Shown here one piece after another: positions 19,029-28,972 of a DNA stretch of 64,000 bases; position 1 is the first letter of the stretch; every line of letters begins with the position of its first letter. The translations under genes were made by a program, and so were the position numbers. The notes beneath the pieces are model-generated. The model did not search any database and was not told the DNA's origin. It saw nothing but the letters and a program-made list of their open reading frames with translations. Source of the stretch: Cryomorphaceae bacterium (GTDB taxonomy: Bacteria; Bacteroidota; Bacteroidia; Flavobacteriales; Schleiferiaceae); NCBI GenBank assembly GCA_017858515.1, contig JAFMBM010000005.1, positions 1 to 64,000 on the forward strand, given 5' to 3'.

Positions 19029-19090
19029 GGGATATAAGTTTCAAACGAAAATACCATAATCAGGGTATTTCACCAGCCACAAAGCTTAGA

Positions 19091-19191
19091 TAAGTTTGTC
19101 TTGATAGTCGATAAACCGTTCTTTCCATTCCTTTACTCCTTATCGATCTATTTGCCCGACCTCATCTCCCACTCGTAGGTCGGGCTTTTTT
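19091..19191 (+). ncRNA. Candidate small RNA upstream of glyS with its own promoter and terminator
   Basis: TAAGTTTG (TAnnTTTG -7 box) at 19091-19098, TCGATAA/TTATCGA stem with a pyrimidine-rich loop, terminator GCCCGACCT...AGGTCGGGC+T-run; no plausible + strand ORF. Confidence 0.35.
19154..19191 (+). terminator. Rho-independent terminator without an obvious upstream + strand gene
   Basis: GCCCGACCTCATCTCCCACTCGTAGGTCGGGCTTTTTTA. Confidence 0.8.
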
Positions 19192-19213
19192 ATTCCCAAT
19201 TGAGTATTCAGTT

Positions 19214-19221
19214 TATCTTTG
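19214..19221 (+). promoter_or_regulatory. Bacteroidota-type -7 box for glyS
   Basis: TATCTTTG matches TAnnTTTG, 20 nt before the glyS ATG. Confidence 0.4.
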
Positions 19222-19240
19222 GCCCCACTAAAATCTACCA

Positions 19241-20773
19241 ATGGACGATCTATTTAAAAAGATTCTTTCTCACAGCAAGGAGTATGGATTTGTATTCCAA
19301 AGCAGCGATATATACGACGGCCTTGGCGCTGTGTATGACTATGGTCAAAACGGCGTTGAACTTCGCAAAAACCTCAGAGAATATTGGTGGAAGGCCATGG
19401 TTCAGTTGAATGAAGAAATTGTAGGCCTAGATTCTGCCATCTTCATGCATCCAACCACATGGAAAGCATCGGGCCATACAGATGCCTTCAACGATCCGCT
19501 TATTGACAATAAAGATTCTAAAAAACGCTATAGAGCCGATGTTCTTATTGAAGATCAGATCGAAAAATACCGACTGAAAGCAGAAAAGGAAGTAGAAAAA
19601 GCCGCGAAACGATTTGGAGATTCCTTTGATGCCGATTTATACAGAAGCACCAATCCTAAGGTTTTAGAGAATCTACAAAAGGCAGAAAACCTCCGCAAGC
19701 GCTTTGCTCAGTCGGCAGAGGCCGAGGATTTGAAAGAAATGCAACAAATCATTCTCGATGAGGCCATTGTGTGTCCGGTAAGCGGTTCTAAAAACTGGAC
19801 AGAGGTTCGTCAGTTTAATCTTATGTTCTCAACGGAGCTAGGTTCCGTAGCAGATGGCGCAATGAAACTCTATTTAAGACCCGAAACAGCTCAGGGTATT
19901 TTCGTGAACTTCTTGAATGTTCAGAAAACGGGCAGAATGAGGCTTCCCTTTGGAATTGCTCAAACAGGAAAGGCGTTTCGAAATGAAATTGTAGCCCGAC
20001 AGTTCATTTTTCGAATGAGAGAATTCGAGCAGATGGAGATGCAATATTTTGTAAAGCCAGGAACCGAAATCGAATGGTATGAGCACTGGAAAGCCAAGCG
20101 TATTCAATGGCACCTTTCTCTGGGTCTGAGTTCTTCCTTCTATCGCTACCACGATCACGACAAACTTGCGCATTATGCCAACGCAGCAGCAGATATTGAG
20201 TTTGATTTTCCTTTCGGCTTTAAAGAGTTAGAGGGAATCCATTCCCGAACCGACTTCGATTTAAAAAGACATGAGGAATTCTCGGGAAAGAAAATGCAGT
20301 ATTTTGATCCAGAATTGAATGAATCTTATGTACCCTTTGTTGTAGAAACAAGCGTTGGTTTAGACCGCCTCTTCCTATCTGTCTTAAGCAGATCTTACGA
20401 CGAAGAAACACTAGAAGATGGTTCACAGCGCACCGTTTTACATCTTCCCGCGCCCTTAGCCCCAATAAAAGCAGCCATTTTACCCCTAGTGAAAAAAGAT
20501 GGAATGCCGGAGTTGGCGAGAAAAATTCAGAAAGAACTCTCGATCCATTTCAATTTGCAATACGATGAAAAGGATGCTATCGGCAGAAGATACAGACGAC
20601 AAGACGCCATTGGAACTCCTTTTTGTATAACCATAGATCCGCAATCGCTAGAAGATGGCACGATAACCATACGCGAAAGAGATTCTATGAAGCAAGATAG
20701 AGTAGATCTTAACTCTATAAAAGAAAGGCTTTTAAATGAGTGCTCCATGGAATCAATGTTACTAAAACTCTAA
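19241..20773 (+). CDS. glyS: Glycyl-tRNA synthetase
   Basis: FQSSDIYDGLGAVYDYGQNGVELRKNLREYWW; RPETAQGIFVNF class II motif. Confidence 0.95.
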   Translation: MDDLFKKILSHSKEYGFVFQSSDIYDGLGAVYDYGQNGVELRKNLREYWWKAMVQLNEEIVGLDSAIFMHPTTWKASGHTDAFNDPLIDNKDSKKRYRADVLIEDQIEKYRLKAEKEVEKAAKRFGDSFDADLYRSTNPKVLENLQKAENLRKRFAQSAEAEDLKEMQQIILDEAIVCPVSGSKNWTEVRQFNLMFSTELGSVADGAMKLYLRPETAQGIFVNFLNVQKTGRMRLPFGIAQTGKAFRNEIVARQFIFRMREFEQMEMQYFVKPGTEIEWYEHWKAKRIQWHLSLGLSSSFYRYHDHDKLAHYANAAADIEFDFPFGFKELEGIHSRTDFDLKRHEEFSGKKMQYFDPELNESYVPFVVETSVGLDRLFLSVLSRSYDEETLEDGSQRTVLHLPAPLAPIKAAILPLVKKDGMPELARKIQKELSIHFNLQYDEKDAIGRRYRRQDAIGTPFCITIDPQSLEDGTITIRERDSMKQDRVDLNSIKERLLNECSMESMLLKL

Positions 20774-20852
20774 TTGTTTTTTATTTCTCGGTTTCATTGT
20801 AAGCTTCTGTAAATTGTATACATTTGCCGCTTCAAATCAAGCAAGCAAAAAA

Positions 20853-21077
20853 ATGAAAAAGTTCAATCTTTTCCTTATCGCAGCCTCTTTCGGTCTATTC
20901 GTAGCATGTAACAACGCCCCTGCAGAGGAGGTAATGGATGATGCAACTGAAATGACTGAAGAAGTTGTTGAAGAAGTAACTGAAACAGTTGAAGAAGTAG
21001 CTGACTCTACAATGGAGGCTATGGAAGAAGTAACCGAAGAGGTTACCGAGGCTGTTGAAGGTCACAGCGCTCACTAA
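20853..21077 (+). CDS. Small acidic low-complexity lipoprotein
   Basis: Lipobox LFVACNN followed by repeated EEV(T/V)E units. Confidence 0.65.
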   Translation: MKKFNLFLIAASFGLFVACNNAPAEEVMDDATEMTEEVVEEVTETVEEVADSTMEAMEEVTEEVTEAVEGHSAH

Positions 21078-21100
21078 GACGCTCACTTTTAAAAGTTAAT

Positions 21101-21124
21101 ATCCCGCCGAGGCGGGATTTTTTA
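21101..21124 (+). terminator. Rho-independent terminator
   Basis: ATCCCGCCGAGGCGGGATTTTTTA. Confidence 0.8.
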
Positions 21125-22669
21125 TTTAGTCAAAATTTGTAAGCCTTCAATAACAAAGGGATCGTCTTGTAAAAAGACAGGGTAAAATCCTTGGTCGCCA
21201 AAAAGATTGCGCGCCAATAAGGCTTTTAGTCTATTGCTAATTTCTTTCCTCGAACTATCTGTCCAAGCAGGATGAGGTGTTTCCGCCAATACATCCTTAG
21301 ACATCTTGTCTACCAAAGAATCTACACTGTAATTCTGCTCAAACTCTTGGCTGTCTAAGACAGAAAACTGCTTTCTGTTTTTATCTACAAAACCAAACAC
21401 CCATTGATCCATTAAGCCGGGGGGAAGTAAATGGTACACCCAAGGATTAGAAAACACCGAGTCTAAACGCACCAAGTGTTCAGGTGCAATTCCTCCCTCC
21501 TCTAAATTTCTAGCCTCTTCTTCCGTTCTCTTTTCCGTAGAGTCCATAGGCCTTTCATAAGCCTCTCGAATATAAGACTCATAGTCATTTGAGAAGGGTT
21601 TCTGAATACTTCTGCCATTTGGAGTGTAATATCTAAAGCTAGTCAAACGTACCCTAGAACCATCGATTAATTCTACCTCTCTTTGCACTAATCCTTTACC
21701 AAAGCTTCTTCTTCCCACTATACTTGCTCTTCGATGATCTTGGAGGGCTCCCGCTACAATTTCACTTGCCGAAGCAGAGCCTTCATTAATTAAAACCACC
21801 ATTTCTCCGTTTTCAAACAGGCCCTTTTTGCTGGCTTTGTATTCTATCGCTTTTCCCGCCCTGTCTTTGGTAATCACAACAATTTTTCCTTTCTCAAGAA
21901 ACTCATCTACAATTTCTTGGGCCGCAGACATCAATCCACCAGGATTGTCTCTTAAATCAAGAATGAGTTTTTTCATTCCCTCCTTCTTTAAAGTCTTCAA
22001 AGATTGGTGCACTTCTTTGCTGCTTTGCTCAGAGAAACGACTCAACTTAATATAACCTACCGAATCTTTAATCATAAAGCTAGCATTCACGCTAGGAAGA
22101 GGGATAAAATCTCTTTCTACCTCTAGCGTTTTGGTTACTCCGTCTAGTTGCGATCGTATTCCTAATTTTACAGTAGTACCTTCTGGACCCTTAATAACTC
22201 CTACCAAGTCTAGGCTATTGAGATTGGGCCCAAACATTAGGCTGTCGTTTACCTCATAGATTCGATCTCCCGCTAAAATGCCCCTCTTAAATGCAGGTCC
22301 GTTTTTTATCACGCGCACCACGGTCATGGTATCTCGATACATTTGAAATTCTATTCCAATTCCTTGAAAAGATCCCTGCATATCTTCTTGATTTGCTAGA
22401 ACCTCTTCTGCGGAAACATAGGAACTATGGGGATCGAGCCTGTGGAGCATTTCGGTAATGGCCAACTCCATTATGCTGTCGGCGTTTACCTGATCTACAT
22501 ATTGGTCTTCAATTAATCTCAACAATTGGCGAACCTTAGCCTCCTCTGGAGATTGGAGTGAAAGGCTGCGAATAGAAACTCTATCCGCGCTCATATGTCC
22601 TATCCAGAGTCCTAGTGCAAGCACTAAACTTAGAACTATTGGAGTATAAATCGTCTTAATCCACCTCAT
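21122..22669 (-). CDS. S41 family C-terminal processing peptidase
   Basis: PDZ plus SxxK-type region (EGSASASEIVAGALQDHRRASIVGRRSFGKGLVQ). Confidence 0.93.
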   Translation of the reverse strand: MRWIKTIYTPIVLSLVLALGLWIGHMSADRVSIRSLSLQSPEEAKVRQLLRLIEDQYVDQVNADSIMELAITEMLHRLDPHSSYVSAEEVLANQEDMQGSFQGIGIEFQMYRDTMTVVRVIKNGPAFKRGILAGDRIYEVNDSLMFGPNLNSLDLVGVIKGPEGTTVKLGIRSQLDGVTKTLEVERDFIPLPSVNASFMIKDSVGYIKLSRFSEQSSKEVHQSLKTLKKEGMKKLILDLRDNPGGLMSAAQEIVDEFLEKGKIVVITKDRAGKAIEYKASKKGLFENGEMVVLINEGSASASEIVAGALQDHRRASIVGRRSFGKGLVQREVELIDGSRVRLTSFRYYTPNGRSIQKPFSNDYESYIREAYERPMDSTEKRTEEEARNLEEGGIAPEHLVRLDSVFSNPWVYHLLPPGLMDQWVFGFVDKNRKQFSVLDSQEFEQNYSVDSLVDKMSKDVLAETPHPAWTDSSRKEISNRLKALLARNLFGDQGFYPVFLQDDPFVIEGLQILTK

Positions 22670-23082
22670 AAATCCACCTTAACAATCTCTACACCCGCCT
22701 TTTCAAGAAAATCCAATCCGCTTCTGTCTTTATATTCTTCTATATAGATCAACCTCTTTATCCCGGCTTGATGAATGAGCTTGCTACAATCTTTACATGG
22801 AGAAAGAGTGAGGTAAAGGCTTGCTCCCTCGCAACTGTGATTTGAAGAAGCCACTTTTAAGATGGCATTGGCTTCTGCATGCAGCACGTACCACTTTGTG
22901 TAGCCCTCTTCATCTTCGCAATAATTTTCAAATCCAGTGGGTGTTCCATTGTAACCGTCCGAGATGATCATCCGACCCTTAACAATTAATGATCCCACTT
23001 TTCTTCTTTCACAATGCGAGAGCTTAGACCACTCAATAGCCATTCTCAAATACGCTCTGTCGTACTTCTCTTGTTTACTCAT
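22666..23082 (-). CDS. dCMP/deoxycytidylate deaminase-family protein
   Basis: HAEANAI and PCKDCSKLI zinc motifs. Confidence 0.9.
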   Translation of the reverse strand: MSKQEKYDRAYLRMAIEWSKLSHCERRKVGSLIVKGRMIISDGYNGTPTGFENYCEDEEGYTKWYVLHAEANAILKVASSNHSCEGASLYLTLSPCKDCSKLIHQAGIKRLIYIEEYKDRSGLDFLEKAGVEIVKVDL

Positions 23083-23095
23083 AAAACTTGTCTGC

Positions 23096-24502
23096 TTAAG
23101 GGAGGCGCAAGGTGTCTCCGCTCAGCGATCCATCCTCGAACTGAATTTGTAAAACGTAGGTTTTGTTTTTTTGGATGGATAGTATTCCACTCCAATCTTT
23201 CGAACCAAGGCCACTTATTCGCATGCACTCCTTCCCTTCCAGATTAAATAAACGCAAATCGCGGATGTTTCGTTCGCACTGAATGTGCCATCTATCTAAA
23301 TTAAGATTGTAGCTTATTCTATAGTCTCGATTTAACTGGTTTTCTACCGCCGTTACCCATCCTCGGGTGAGCCAGATGTAGGCCTCTGCAAATTCTCTGG
23401 CCCAATACCACTCCGAATGTTGTCCATCGCTATGAATATACTCCCTCGTTCTATTGTCGGTGAATCCAGAACGAATGAGCATGGTGTCCATCCTAAATAC
23501 ATTGGTAGCCACGCTCCCAGAGCCTTCCGATGAGCCCGCTATAGAATAGGTGCGTGTATTTCCTGTAGTGCTGGAAGTGTGATTCTCAACGTAGCCGAAA
23601 ATCTGTTGATTATACCAATAGGCGGGTGAAAAAAGTAAAGCTCCAGCAAAAGAATTCGGATACTTCGCTAGGGCCGCAACACTAATTAAAGCTCCTAGTG
23701 AACTGCCTCCAATAAAAATTTGGTCTTCTTGAACTCGATAATTCGTAGTCATAAAGTTCATAAGACTGTCGTGAACAAAGTCTATATAATCCCATCCTTC
23801 TCCACCACCTTGACTTCCAACCCAAGGTGAATATTCATCAATCCGCAAGCCACCTCCATTCTCTATCCCAACCACTATGGCGCCATAATCTCCCTGATTA
23901 AATAAATCATTTAAACTTTCGTCTACCTCCCATTCGCCCGAAAAGGACGTTTGACTATCAAAAAGATTTTGTCCGTCTTGAAGAATAAAAAGTGGGTAAT
24001 CTTTCACCGAAGTATTGTAATCGGGTGGAAGATAAATCCACACATCTCGTTGTCTATTAAGTGGATGCATAGAAAATTGTGGAATAATGGAAACATTCGA
24101 TGCCGCAGTGCTTCCTCCTCCACCTATGCCTTCCCAACCGAGAATTTGCACTCTTAAAGTATCGCCTTGAGAATACGTGGCATTTCTATTGGGAATGAAG
24201 GCACCCGAAGCACTCCCCTCCACCGTTGGCCAGCTACCACGGGTAAATTTGAACTGAAAACTACCGCTAGTCAAAATCTCTACGCGATAAACCAAATGGG
24301 TAGAATCGTAGAGGCATTCATGAGTGGCACTCATGGGGTTCCAGCTGTTAATGCTTCCAGCCAAATATATTTGCGATGCTGGAGGAGTGGTAGGAGGAAT
24401 AGATGTGACCTCTATATACATCTGAGCTTCAGAACGAAAGCCCACAATGTTAAAAAACAATAGGCCTAAAAAAACAAATGCTTTCATGTAAGCAATATAC
24501 AT
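23096..24502 (-). CDS. Secreted esterase-like alpha/beta hydrolase with T9SS-like C-terminus
   Basis: YPLFILQDGQNLFD, IFIGGSSLGALIS; C-terminal region resembles a T9SS sorting domain. Confidence 0.75.
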   Translation of the reverse strand: MYIAYMKAFVFLGLLFFNIVGFRSEAQMYIEVTSIPPTTPPASQIYLAGSINSWNPMSATHECLYDSTHLVYRVEILTSGSFQFKFTRGSWPTVEGSASGAFIPNRNATYSQGDTLRVQILGWEGIGGGGSTAASNVSIIPQFSMHPLNRQRDVWIYLPPDYNTSVKDYPLFILQDGQNLFDSQTSFSGEWEVDESLNDLFNQGDYGAIVVGIENGGGLRIDEYSPWVGSQGGGEGWDYIDFVHDSLMNFMTTNYRVQEDQIFIGGSSLGALISVAALAKYPNSFAGALLFSPAYWYNQQIFGYVENHTSSTTGNTRTYSIAGSSEGSGSVATNVFRMDTMLIRSGFTDNRTREYIHSDGQHSEWYWAREFAEAYIWLTRGWVTAVENQLNRDYRISYNLNLDRWHIQCERNIRDLRLFNLEGKECMRISGLGSKDWSGILSIQKNKTYVLQIQFEDGSLSGDTLRLP

Positions 24503-24507
24503 GAAAG
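24481..24507 (-). promoter_or_regulatory. Perfect 10-bp inverted repeat overlapping the esterase start codon(s)
   Basis: CTTTCATGTA-AGCAATA-TACATGAAAG; both candidate ATGs (24500-24502, 24485-24487) lie in the arms. Confidence 0.6.
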
Positions 24508-24518
24508 CACTGCAATTG

Positions 24519-24600
24519 TACCCAGGACCGGGGTCGAACCGGTACAGGTCGCCCTACTGGTGTTTGAGACCAGCGCGTCTACCAATTCCGCCACCTGGGC
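24519..24600 (-). tRNA. tRNA-Leu (anticodon CAA)
   Basis: GCCCAGGTGGCGGAATTGGTAGACGCGCTGGTCTCAAACACCAG...GGTTCGACCCCGGTCCTGGGTA. Confidence 0.95.
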
Positions 24601-24758
24601 GCTAATAAATAGCGAAGCGCAAAAGTAGCACCAAGTTGTTGAAATAAAAAGCTATTCAAATCAGATATTTTCACACTAGTTTTAAACAATATTTTCACTA
24701 GATTTGCAGCCCTTTTTCAGGCCTCAAGGTCAAGAGGAACAAAAGATTAAACAACACA

Positions 24759-25691
24759 TTGGAACCAAAAGCTAAGATCTTTGCTGCCAGAGGCTCGATG
24801 GAGCTCGCCTCTAAGATTGCGTTGGCCTATGGTCAGGACCTTGGCAATGTGATTGTCACTGAGTTTGCAGATGGTGAATTTCAGCCTTCTTTTGAAGAGA
24901 CGGTTCGAGGTGGGCGAGTGTTTCTCATTGGAAGTACTCATCAGCCGAACTCGAATCTTATGGAGTTGTTATTGATGTGTGATGCGGCTAAACGTGCTTC
25001 TGCCAAGCATATAACCGCTGTAATGCCGTACTTTGGTTGGGCAAGACAAGATAGAAAAGACAAAAGCCGAGTTCCGATAGGGGCTAAGCTTGTGGCCAAT
25101 TTGTTGAAATCTGCGGGTGCAACACGCGTGATGACAATGGATTTACATGCCGATCAGATTCAGGGGTTTTTCGAAATGCCTGTAGATCATTTATACGTTA
25201 GCTCTCTCTTTGTTCCGCATATCAAGGCGAAGAATATAGAGAATTTGGTGATTGGTTCGCCTGATATAGGTGGATCAAAAAGAGCCAATAGCTATGCTAA
25301 AATGTTGCAATCGGAAATGGTAATCTGTTACAAACAGCGCAAACGTGCCAATGTAATTGATTCCATGACGGTTATAGGAGATGTACAAGGACGCAATGTG
25401 ATTCTTGTAGACGATATGATTGATACTGCTGGAACTTTAACAAAAGCGGCAGATATGTTAATAGACCAAGGAGCTGCTAGTGTTAGTGCTTATTGTACCC
25501 ACCCGCTACTCTCTGGAAATGCTTATGAAAGAATTGAAGCGTCGAAGCTAGATGAGTTGGTGGTATCAGACACTATTCCTCTGCGAATACAAAGCCCAAA
25601 AATCAAAGTGATTTCTGTGGCTGACCATTTTGCCAGAGTAATGTGGAAGGTTCATCACCATGAGTCCATCAGCTCGCACTTTATAATGTAG
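24759..25691 (+). CDS. prs: Ribose-phosphate pyrophosphokinase
   Basis: PYFGWARQDRKDKSRVPI; VILVDDMIDTAGT; TTG start. Confidence 0.95.
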   Translation: MEPKAKIFAARGSMELASKIALAYGQDLGNVIVTEFADGEFQPSFEETVRGGRVFLIGSTHQPNSNLMELLLMCDAAKRASAKHITAVMPYFGWARQDRKDKSRVPIGAKLVANLLKSAGATRVMTMDLHADQIQGFFEMPVDHLYVSSLFVPHIKAKNIENLVIGSPDIGGSKRANSYAKMLQSEMVICYKQRKRANVIDSMTVIGDVQGRNVILVDDMIDTAGTLTKAADMLIDQGAASVSAYCTHPLLSGNAYERIEASKLDELVVSDTIPLRIQSPKIKVISVADHFARVMWKVHHHESISSHFIM

Positions 25692-25714
25692 AACAGAAGG
25701 ACAAATTCGATACC

Positions 25715-26338
25715 ATGAAGTCGTTAGAAATCAAAGGCGCATTGCGCACTGAACTGGGAACAAAGCACGCAATCCATTTACGCAGAGAAGGACAAGTTCC
25801 TTGCGTAGTATACGGAGGCGAGGCACCCATCCATTTTTCAGCTGATACAGCAGCATTCCGTACGTTGGCTTATACGCCAGATGTATATGCGGTTACCATT
25901 AACTTGGGCTCCAAGTCTGTTAAAGCGGTTATGATGGACCTTCAGTTTCATCCCGTTACTGATGCTATTCTCCACGTAGATTTCATGGAGTTAGTAGATG
26001 GTAAAGCGGTACAAGTAGATATTCCTATTTCGCTTATGGGTGTTGCAAGGGGTGTTAGAAACGGAGGAAGAATGAAGCAAAACCTTCGCAAACTTTCCGT
26101 TAAAGCCCTTCCGATGAACCTTCCCGCAAATATTGAGATTAATATTTCAGACTTGAGAATTGGTCAAAGTATTAAAGTGGAAGATCTGAAGAAAACCGGC
26201 GATTTCGAATTCATCAACTCTGGTGGAGCTGTAATCGTAAGCATTGCAACCTCTCGTAAGGTTGTTGCAGATGAGGAAGAAGATGAGGATGCTCCCGAGG
26301 CAAGCTCTGAAGCTAACGAGGCTGCTGCTGAGGCTTAA
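25715..26338 (+). CDS. rplY: 50S ribosomal protein L25/general stress protein Ctc
   Basis: L25 N-domain and TL5-like C-domain; acidic tail. Confidence 0.92.
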   Translation: MKSLEIKGALRTELGTKHAIHLRREGQVPCVVYGGEAPIHFSADTAAFRTLAYTPDVYAVTINLGSKSVKAVMMDLQFHPVTDAILHVDFMELVDGKAVQVDIPISLMGVARGVRNGGRMKQNLRKLSVKALPMNLPANIEINISDLRIGQSIKVEDLKKTGDFEFINSGGAVIVSIATSRKVVADEEEDEDAPEASSEANEAAAEA

Positions 26339-26346
26339 TTTTAACT

Positions 26347-26913
26347 ATGAGGCGTTTCCTTATTACTGGACTGGGCAATCCTGGTTCGGAGTATTCTGAA
26401 ACAAGACATAATATAGGATTCAAAGTGCTAGACTCTTTAGCTAAAGAGTCTGGCATTTCTTTTTCTAGCTCCCGATATGGCGATTTGGCTGAACTTTCTC
26501 TCAAAGGAAGAAAGCTCTTTCTCTTAAAGCCAAACACCTACATGAACTTAAGCGGAAAGGCCGTTCGGTTTCATTTAAATACATTAAAGCTTACTCCACA
26601 GGAGCTTCTTGTCGTTACCGATGAACTAGCCCTACCATATGGGAAACTGCGTTTAAAATCGAAAGGAAGCGATGGTGGCCACAATGGTCTCAAAAGCCTT
26701 ATCGCTGAGCTTTCAACAAGCGACTTTCCTAGACTACGTTTTGGTATTTCTAACGAATTCCAAAAAGGAAGACAGGTAGATTACGTCTTAGGTCTGTGGG
26801 ATGAGACTGAACTTAAAGATCTTCCCCAACATATTCAAAAGTGTTCTGATTGTATAAAGAGTTTTGCGCTGGAAGGAATATCCAATGCAATGAACACCTA
26901 CAACTCTAAGTAA
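26347..26913 (+). CDS. pth: Aminoacyl-tRNA hydrolase
   Basis: GLGNPGSEYSETRHNIGF; FLLKPNTYMNLSG; GGHNGLKS. Confidence 0.95.
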   Translation: MRRFLITGLGNPGSEYSETRHNIGFKVLDSLAKESGISFSSSRYGDLAELSLKGRKLFLLKPNTYMNLSGKAVRFHLNTLKLTPQELLVVTDELALPYGKLRLKSKGSDGGHNGLKSLIAELSTSDFPRLRFGISNEFQKGRQVDYVLGLWDETELKDLPQHIQKCSDCIKSFALEGISNAMNTYNSK

Positions 26914-27207
26914 TTAACTGTCTTTAAGCACTCGCGGAAAGCGGAAATAATCTGTGTCTCTATTAGGCGCATTCTTTAGCGCATCTTCTTTTGTGATGCG
27001 TATTTCGGCCTTGTCCTCTCTCAACTTATCTACCTCAGGATTCATATAAATCAAAGGCTCTACGCCTTTTAAGTCTAGTTCTGATATACGATCTACAAAT
27101 CCCAGCATCTTATCTAAATCATTCATCATCTCATCCATCTCAGAATCTGAAAATTCTAATCGGGCTAAATGGGCTAATTTTTCTATTTGATCTCGTGTTA
27201 ACTTCAT
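26914..27207 (-). CDS. gatC: Asp/Glu-tRNA amidotransferase subunit C
   Basis: KLAHLARLEFSDSE...MLGFVDRISELDLKGVEPL. Confidence 0.93.
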   Translation of the reverse strand: MKLTRDQIEKLAHLARLEFSDSEMDEMMNDLDKMLGFVDRISELDLKGVEPLIYMNPEVDKLREDKAEIRITKEDALKNAPNRDTDYFRFPRVLKDS

Positions 27208-27935
27208 TCCTTTATTTCGTAATAATCTAATTCGTTTGAAATCACATTCCTAGCTTCTTCTCTCAATTCCTTTATCGTTTTTCCAGCGGTTTCAATAACC
27301 GGATGAACGGTTACATTTAAGCGCCCCGGTCCGCCCTGGAACCAAGAGTAAGGAAAATGTTTTTTATTGTCTCCAAAGGTAATTGGAAGAATAGGAATGT
27401 TCTTTTCTAAGGCCAAACGGAAAGCCCCGTCCTTAAAATTTCCCAAGCGTACCGATGGATCTGGAACGCCTCCCTCTGGATAAATACATAAACTCAAGCC
27501 CTCATCTAGCTTTTGAGCCGCTATTTCAAAAGCACGAGACCTACTACGCACGGAACTTCTATCTACAAGAATATTGGTCCGTTTATAAAAAAAACCAAAA
27601 ATGGGAAGTTGTGCAAGCTCCTTTTTACCGATAAATAAAAAGGTTCTCGGCACTAACAGCAAGGTGCATGGTATATCGAGCATACTGGTATGATTGGCTA
27701 CGATTATAAGTTGTTCTGGTAAGTTTGGAACTGGTTTCTTGACCTTTAATGGTGTTCCAATTAGCAGTAAAACACCTTTTGCCCAGATGCGGGCAAACTT
27801 GAAAAACTGCGGATATTGCTTTTCACTTTTACTGTAGTAAAGAATGAAAGACGAAATAGCTAGAATTACACAGAATACGACTATGTAAAACCAAACCTTC
27901 CAAAGAAGTGAAAATGGGGCCGCAATCGCTTTCAC
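27204..27935 (-). CDS. plsC: 1-acyl-sn-glycerol-3-phosphate acyltransferase
   Basis: VANHTSMLDIP; YPEGG motif. Confidence 0.9.
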   Translation of the reverse strand: MKAIAAPFSLLWKVWFYIVVFCVILAISSFILYYSKSEKQYPQFFKFARIWAKGVLLLIGTPLKVKKPVPNLPEQLIIVANHTSMLDIPCTLLLVPRTFLFIGKKELAQLPIFGFFYKRTNILVDRSSVRSRSRAFEIAAQKLDEGLSLCIYPEGGVPDPSVRLGNFKDGAFRLALEKNIPILPITFGDNKKHFPYSWFQGGPGRLNVTVHPVIETAGKTIKELREEARNVISNELDYYEIKE

Positions 27936-27997
27936 TTCGCAAAAGTAGGTAAACCAAAGGGGTCCAACGTACCTTTGTGCTCTATAGAATTTGATTT

Positions 27998-28972
27998 ATG
28001 TCGAGAATCCTTACTGGTATACAAAGCTCTGGAAAACCGCATCTGGGAAACATTTTAGGCGCAATTCTGCCTGCTTTAGATCTGGCCAGACATTCTGAAA
28101 ACGACTGCTTCTATTTTATCGCAGATCTGCACTCTCTAACTACGGTGAAAGATGCGGCTCTTCTGAAAGAGAACACGCGCGCAGTGGCAGCAGCTTGGCT
28201 GGCTTGTGGGCTCGATACCTCTAGACATACTTTTTACAGACAAAGCGATCTTCCACAAGTAGCTGAGTTTACTTGGTATTTAAGCTGCTTCACTCCCTAT
28301 CCAATGCTCGCGAATGCGCATTCGTTTAAAGATAAAAGCGATCGGTTGAAGGATGTTAATGCTGGCTTGTTTGTTTATCCTGTACTCATGGCAGCCGATA
28401 TTCTTATGTACGATGCACAATTCGTTCCTGTTGGAAAAGATCAGAAGCAACACCTAGAAATTACCCGAGATATTGCTAATGCAGTGAATAAGTATCATAC
28501 ATCTGAACTACTAGTGGTTCCAGAAGCCAGCATTCGTGAAGATGTTATGACTGTTATTGGTACAGATGGACAAAAGATGAGTAAGAGCTACGGAAATATT
28601 ATTGATGTTTTCGCGACTGAAAAGACACTAAAGAAACAAATTGGGACGATTATTACTGATTCTATTCCACTTGAAGAACCAAAGGAGCCTGAGTCTTGCA
28701 ATGTTTTCAATCTCTATAAACTATTGGCCTCACCTGAAGCGGTTGAGGAAATGGCGAACCTTTATAGACGTGGCGGTTACGGCTATGGACATGCTAAAAG
28801 TGCACTGCTTGGGGTAATCTTGGATCGCTTTGCGGAGGAGCGTAAACGGTACGAGTTCTTTATGCAAAACCCAGAAGTACTTGAAGAAAGACTTAAAGAA
28901 GGTGCAGAAAAAGCAGCTGAAACGGCCAATGTCGTACTATCGAGATTGAGATCTGCTCTGGGTTATTCCTGA
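27998..28972 (+). CDS. trpS: Tryptophanyl-tRNA synthetase
   Basis: GIQSSGKPHLGNILGA; KMSKSYGN. Confidence 0.96.
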   Translation: MSRILTGIQSSGKPHLGNILGAILPALDLARHSENDCFYFIADLHSLTTVKDAALLKENTRAVAAAWLACGLDTSRHTFYRQSDLPQVAEFTWYLSCFTPYPMLANAHSFKDKSDRLKDVNAGLFVYPVLMAADILMYDAQFVPVGKDQKQHLEITRDIANAVNKYHTSELLVVPEASIREDVMTVIGTDGQKMSKSYGNIIDVFATEKTLKKQIGTIITDSIPLEEPKEPESCNVFNLYKLLASPEAVEEMANLYRRGGYGYGHAKSALLGVILDRFAEERKRYEFFMQNPEVLEERLKEGAEKAAETANVVLSRLRSALGYS

